Part shown: positions 5,925-7,824 of the stretch, piece by piece
How positions within the stretch are numbered: position 1 is the first letter of the stretch
Layout: each line of letters starts with the position of its first letter
Assembly: GCA_902797565.1 (NCBI GenBank)
Contig: CADBTO010000134.1
Span: 1 to 7,824, forward strand
DNA: 7,824 nucleotides
Origin: an uncultured Lachnospiraceae bacterium
Lineage (GTDB): Bacteria > Bacillota > Clostridia > Lachnospirales > Lachnospiraceae
Direction of reading: 5' to 3'
The notes under the pieces: generated by a model
Told to the model about the DNA's origin: nothing
Databases searched by the model: none
The model's input: the letters and a program-made list of their open reading frames with translations, nothing else
Position numbers and translations under genes: made by a program

Positions 5925-6863
5925 TTACAACGGGAAGCCCGCCAATTCCGCAGCCAGTACTGAAATATCGCTGCGCACGGGGCCTTCTTCCTCCGCAGGC
6001 GCTGCGCTTTCCTCCGGCTCCGCTGGCTCCACCGGTTCCGCCGCAGATTCTGCTGCCGCTGCCGTCACAGATTCTGCTGCCACTGCCGCCGCTGATTTCT
6101 CATTCGCTGCATTCTCTGGCTTCTCCGCTTCCACCGGCGGCTGCACAGCTGCTTCCGGTTCCGGTGCTTTGGCGGCAGCGTCTTTTTCTTTCGTTGCCCT
6201 TGCCATAATCTGCTCGCCAAGACTGATCCGATGGCTTCCGGATTTGGACGATGCCGCTTTCCCCTTTGACGGCGCGACCACCTCGGTTTTCTCCTGCGCA
6301 GGCGCAGTCTGGCCTTCCGGTTGAACAGCTTCTGCCTTCTCCGGTTCCTTCACCACCTCCGGTACATCCGCTGGTTCCTCTGGCGCACGGGAAACTTTCT
6401 GCTGGGGCTTTGCCTCTGCCGCGCCGGAAACTTCCGGAATCGCTCCTGTTTCCGCACCAGCGTTCTCTTTCTTCCCGGACGCCGCATCCCTTGTGCCGCC
6501 CCGCTGTGGCTGTGTCTTGACCTGCTCCTCATACAGCGCATCCATATAGCCTCGAAGTCGAATTCTTGAATCTGGTTCGAGTTTTCGATATCGATCCACA
6601 AAAACATACTCATCGGAACCTTTTTTTACGCTGTAAGTCTCCGGCTGGATATATTTTTCCGGAACCTGTACATCGGAAAACAGGTCATTCGGCGTGATCT
6701 CCAGCGCCTGGCAGATACTGACAATCTTGTCCACCGCCGGATTGATCTTCCGCCTTTTCCAGTCACTGATTGTACTTTGTGAAATGCCTGTCCGTTCAGA
6801 AAAAGTCTTTTGCGACATACCTTTTTCTTTTAGTTCATTCAGGATTTTTTCGCTTATCTTCAT
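5925..6863 (-). CDS. XRE-type HTH regulator with a long Ala/Pro/Glu-rich tail
   Basis: The 312-residue product has a Cro/CI-type HTH in residues about 3-62: SQKTFSERTG (17-26) is the first helix of the motif and ISQSTISDWKRR (27-38) the recognition helix, with the typical ITPNDLFS end. Residues 84-113 (EYVFVDRYRKLEPDSRIRLRGYMDALYEEQ region) resemble the short helices after many XRE domains. From about 115 to the end nearly 200 residues are low complexity, rich in Ala, Pro, Glu and Lys, with one less repetitive island at 211-227 (HRISLGEQIMARATKEK) and a hydrophobic end (VRSDISVLAAELAGFPL). It should bind DNA as a repressor or activator; the tail could bind a partner or act as a spacer. There is no membrane segment. 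A strong AAAGGAGG (6879-6886) is 15 nt from the ATG, unusually far; an AGGA (6874-6877) is 10 nt away. Its targets are unknown; autoregulation is possible. Confidence 0.9.
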   Translation of the reverse strand: MKISEKILNELKEKGMSQKTFSERTGISQSTISDWKRRKINPAVDKIVSICQALEITPNDLFSDVQVPEKYIQPETYSVKKGSDEYVFVDRYRKLEPDSRIRLRGYMDALYEEQVKTQPQRGGTRDAASGKKENAGAETGAIPEVSGAAEAKPQQKVSRAPEEPADVPEVVKEPEKAEAVQPEGQTAPAQEKTEVVAPSKGKAASSKSGSHRISLGEQIMARATKEKDAAAKAPEPEAAVQPPVEAEKPENAANEKSAAAVAAESVTAAAAESAAEPVEPAEPEESAAPAEEEGPVRSDISVLAAELAGFPL

Positions 6864-6934
6864 ATTTTGTGTTTCCTGCCTCCTTTAAGACCTGCTCCCC
6901 TCACAAAAATCGGATAATGGGCGAACTCCGCCAT
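6860..6934 (-). CDS. Possible leader peptide overlapping the XRE start codon
   Basis: A 24-codon frame starts with ATG at 6934 (MAEFAHYPIF...) and its TGA overlaps the ATG of the XRE gene in the classic ATGA arrangement. It could couple translation and so make up for the poor spacing of the XRE ribosome site. There is no recognisable ribosome site before its own ATG, and its start sits in a small hairpin (6917-6934), so it may be chance. Confidence 0.2.
   Translation of the reverse strand: MAEFAHYPIFVRGAGLKGGRKHKI
6879..6886 (-). promoter_or_regulatory. Strong but distant ribosome site before the XRE gene
   Basis: AAAGGAGG is the best ribosome site in the leader but ends 15 nt before the ATG at 6863. 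No ATG, GTG or TTG in frame lies closer. A second AGGA at 6874-6877 gives 10-nt spacing. The small upstream frame ending on the start codon offers another route to initiation. Confidence 0.55.
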
Positions 6935-6981
6935 TTCACTGCGCTTAAAGCCCTGTTTCTCTCATTATGCGAATAAATCTG

Positions 6982-7010
6982 ATTATACTATTTTCCGGAC
7001 TGTATTTCAA
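6982..7010 (-). promoter_or_regulatory. Sigma-A promoter of the XRE gene
   Basis: TTGAAA (7005-7010), 17 nt, then a perfect TATAAT (6982-6987) on the minus strand. It is the best promoter in the window. Transcription from near 6975 gives a leader of about 112 nt, long for a regulator gene and containing a small hairpin and the possible leader peptide. Confidence 0.85.
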
Positions 7011-7028
7011 GTGATTTTGGTGTTTTTC

Positions 7029-7104
7029 TTTCCAAAAATGCGAAAAATCGAAGCAATCCCCGATGTTCTCTGTTTGGAAAATCCGAAGCACCCCCGTTAT
7101 TCTC
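7029..7104. repeat. Inverted repeat and imperfect tandem repeats upstream of the XRE promoter
   Basis: TTTCCAAA (7029-7036) and TTTGGAAA (7073-7080) form an 8-bp inverted repeat with a 36-nt spacer. In addition, 7042-7070 and 7077-7104 are imperfect direct copies (GAAAA-TC-GAAGCA-CCCCG-T-TTCTC) with a period of 35 bp. Both lie just upstream of the XRE promoter -35 box, a place typical of regulator-binding sites. Confidence 0.5.
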
Positions 7105-7108
7105 CATT

Positions 7109-7131
7109 CGAAGAATCCGTCTCTTCGGATT
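7109..7131. other. Overlapping alternative hairpins after the gene at the right edge
   Basis: Two exclusive 6-bp stems are possible: CGAAGA (7109-7114) with TCTTCG (7122-7127), and AATCCG (7114-7119) with CGGATT (7126-7131). On the minus strand no T tract follows, so this is not a clear terminator for the gene that ends at 7149. On the plus strand ATCTTATTTTT follows the second stem, but no plus gene precedes it. Confidence 0.35.
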
Positions 7132-7148
7132 ATCTTATTTTTCAAACT

Positions 7149-7824
7149 CTAACCGTCCGCACGTGCCTCGTTTTCCTCCTTCCGCTCCACTCTGCCGTAA
7201 TTCTTCTCTGTCGCAGATACCAACGACACCATATCATATTCGATCATCATCTCCAGCCGATCCTTAATTCGTCCGGCTGCATCCCAGAAATCCTCATCCG
7301 TTTTGACACTGTACGCATAGCTGACCTCTTCCATCAGCTGGAACCGCCCCCGCTCCGGAAGCGCCCGGAAAATATGCTCGCGCGCATTGATATCCAGCGC
7401 AATCATTGCCAGCACCAGATCTGAATGCCTGACACTTCCAACCAGATGCAGGGTGCTCTGCCTGCTGAGGCCGAGAATCGCCGTGTTCAGCCAGGTCACT
7501 TCTCCACGGATTTCCGTGGACATTACCTGAAACTCGCCGCTAACCCGGCACCGCTCCACATACTTCATAATCTCGTCGGCGTCCTTCATCATACTTGCTT
7601 TCGCCGCCCCAAAGCACGACAGGAACACAGGCACCGGGATCGCCGAACGGATGACTGCCTCAATTTCATAGGGCGCCTTGCCACTCTGGATCATCATGAT
7701 CCCACGGCAGATGATATAATACACGATGGCCATATTACCTTCCACCCTACAGCCCTGATACATCGAGACAAGCATCTCTTCCATCAACGACTCATCTATC
7801 CCCTGGATCAGGAGTTTTGCCGCC
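7149..7824 (-). CDS. C-terminal part of a protein with a FliG C-terminal-like stretch (5' end outside window)
   Basis: The frame is open from the right edge (reading AAKLLIQGIDESL into MEEMLVSMYQG) to TAG at 7149-7151, 224 residues in the window. A TTG at 7785-7787 is an ordinary Leu codon in a continuing frame, without a ribosome site, so the true start is upstream. The first half is helical with hydrophobic stretches (IVYYIICRGIMMI; AIPVPVFLSCFG). The segment encoded at about 7230-7445 (VRHSDLVLAMIALDINAREH, then IFRALPERGRFQLMEEV) follows the spacing of the FliG C-terminal domain, where a 'DLALALKGASEE...IFSNMSERAAEMLREDM' pattern is followed by about 30 residues with a helix like the one here (WDAAGRIKDRLEMMI). 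FliG is the flagellar rotor protein that meets the stator. The similarity was judged by eye, and no flagellar or chemotaxis genes are in the window, so this may be a FliG-derived helical repeat used elsewhere. The last 20 residues are charged. Confidence 0.8.
   Translation of the reverse strand, partial: AAKLLIQGIDESLMEEMLVSMYQGCRVEGNMAIVYYIICRGIMMIQSGKAPYEIEAVIRSAIPVPVFLSCFGAAKASMMKDADEIMKYVERCRVSGEFQVMSTEIRGEVTWLNTAILGLSRQSTLHLVGSVRHSDLVLAMIALDINAREHIFRALPERGRFQLMEEVSYAYSVKTDEDFWDAAGRIKDRLEMMIEYDMVSLVSATEKNYGRVERKEENEARADG

Noticed and set aside
5745..5963. Plus-strand GTG frame of 72 codons
   Set aside because: GTG start without a ribosome site, AT-rich composition (Phe/His), and it runs into the end of the XRE gene.
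5845..6324. Plus-strand Ala/Ser-rich frame
   Set aside because: It is antisense to the low-complexity tail of the XRE protein; the composition is explained by that tail.
6945..7145. Minus-strand TTG frame of 66 codons between the two right-hand genes
   Set aside because: No ribosome site, and it covers the repeats, the -35/-10 of the XRE promoter and part of its leader.

Overview
The window looks like chromosomal DNA of a Clostridia-type Firmicute, most likely Lachnospiraceae-like. This is an inference. It rests on purine-rich AGGAG ribosome sites, near-consensus sigma-A promoters (TTGAAA-17-TATAAT type), short GC hairpin terminators with T tracts, a clostripain-type (peptidase C11) lipoprotein and a 4-TM HD-GYP protein. 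Five of the six main genes lie on the minus strand; only the small lipoprotein at 3732-4328 is on the plus strand.

Layout, left to right. (1) 1-1323, minus: a gene that runs off the left edge, 441 codons in the window. It has a Gln-rich N-terminus, a long helical middle and, near the edge, a glycine-rich loop that may begin a kinase-like domain. (2) 1385-3439, minus: a C11 cysteine-protease lipoprotein, 61 nt upstream of gene 1 and probably in the same operon. (3) 3440-3731: a divergent intergenic region with a strong minus promoter, an extended -10 plus promoter and a hairpin at the predicted plus transcript 5' end. (4) 3732-4328, plus: a small acidic lipoprotein whose mature part has no arginine and one lysine. 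(5) 4329-4448: two terminators between convergent genes. (6) 4449-5507, minus: a membrane HD-GYP protein, a probable cyclic-di-GMP phosphodiesterase, with its own promoter. (7) 5508-5924: a long non-coding gap with a second near-consensus minus promoter (TTGACA-17-TAGTAT) and, about 110 nt downstream, a strong hairpin. This is a candidate small RNA or leader. (8) 5925-6863, minus: an XRE-type HTH regulator with a very long Ala/Pro/Glu-rich tail. (9) 6864-7148: its promoter and leader, plus repeats upstream. (10) 7149-7824, minus: the C-terminal part of a protein cut by the right edge, with a stretch resembling the FliG C-terminal domain.

How the genes might work together: the two lipoproteins share near-parallel signal peptides and acidic five-residue repeat linkers and face each other across one control region, which suggests a linked role at the cell surface. 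The HD-GYP protein would give cyclic-di-GMP input. No operon or complex joining all the genes can be shown. Several of the proteins are unusually rich in low-complexity sequence (Gln, Glu/Asp/Ala, Asp/Thr/Ala, Ala/Pro/Glu). I found no tRNA, rRNA, CRISPR array, transposase or integrase.
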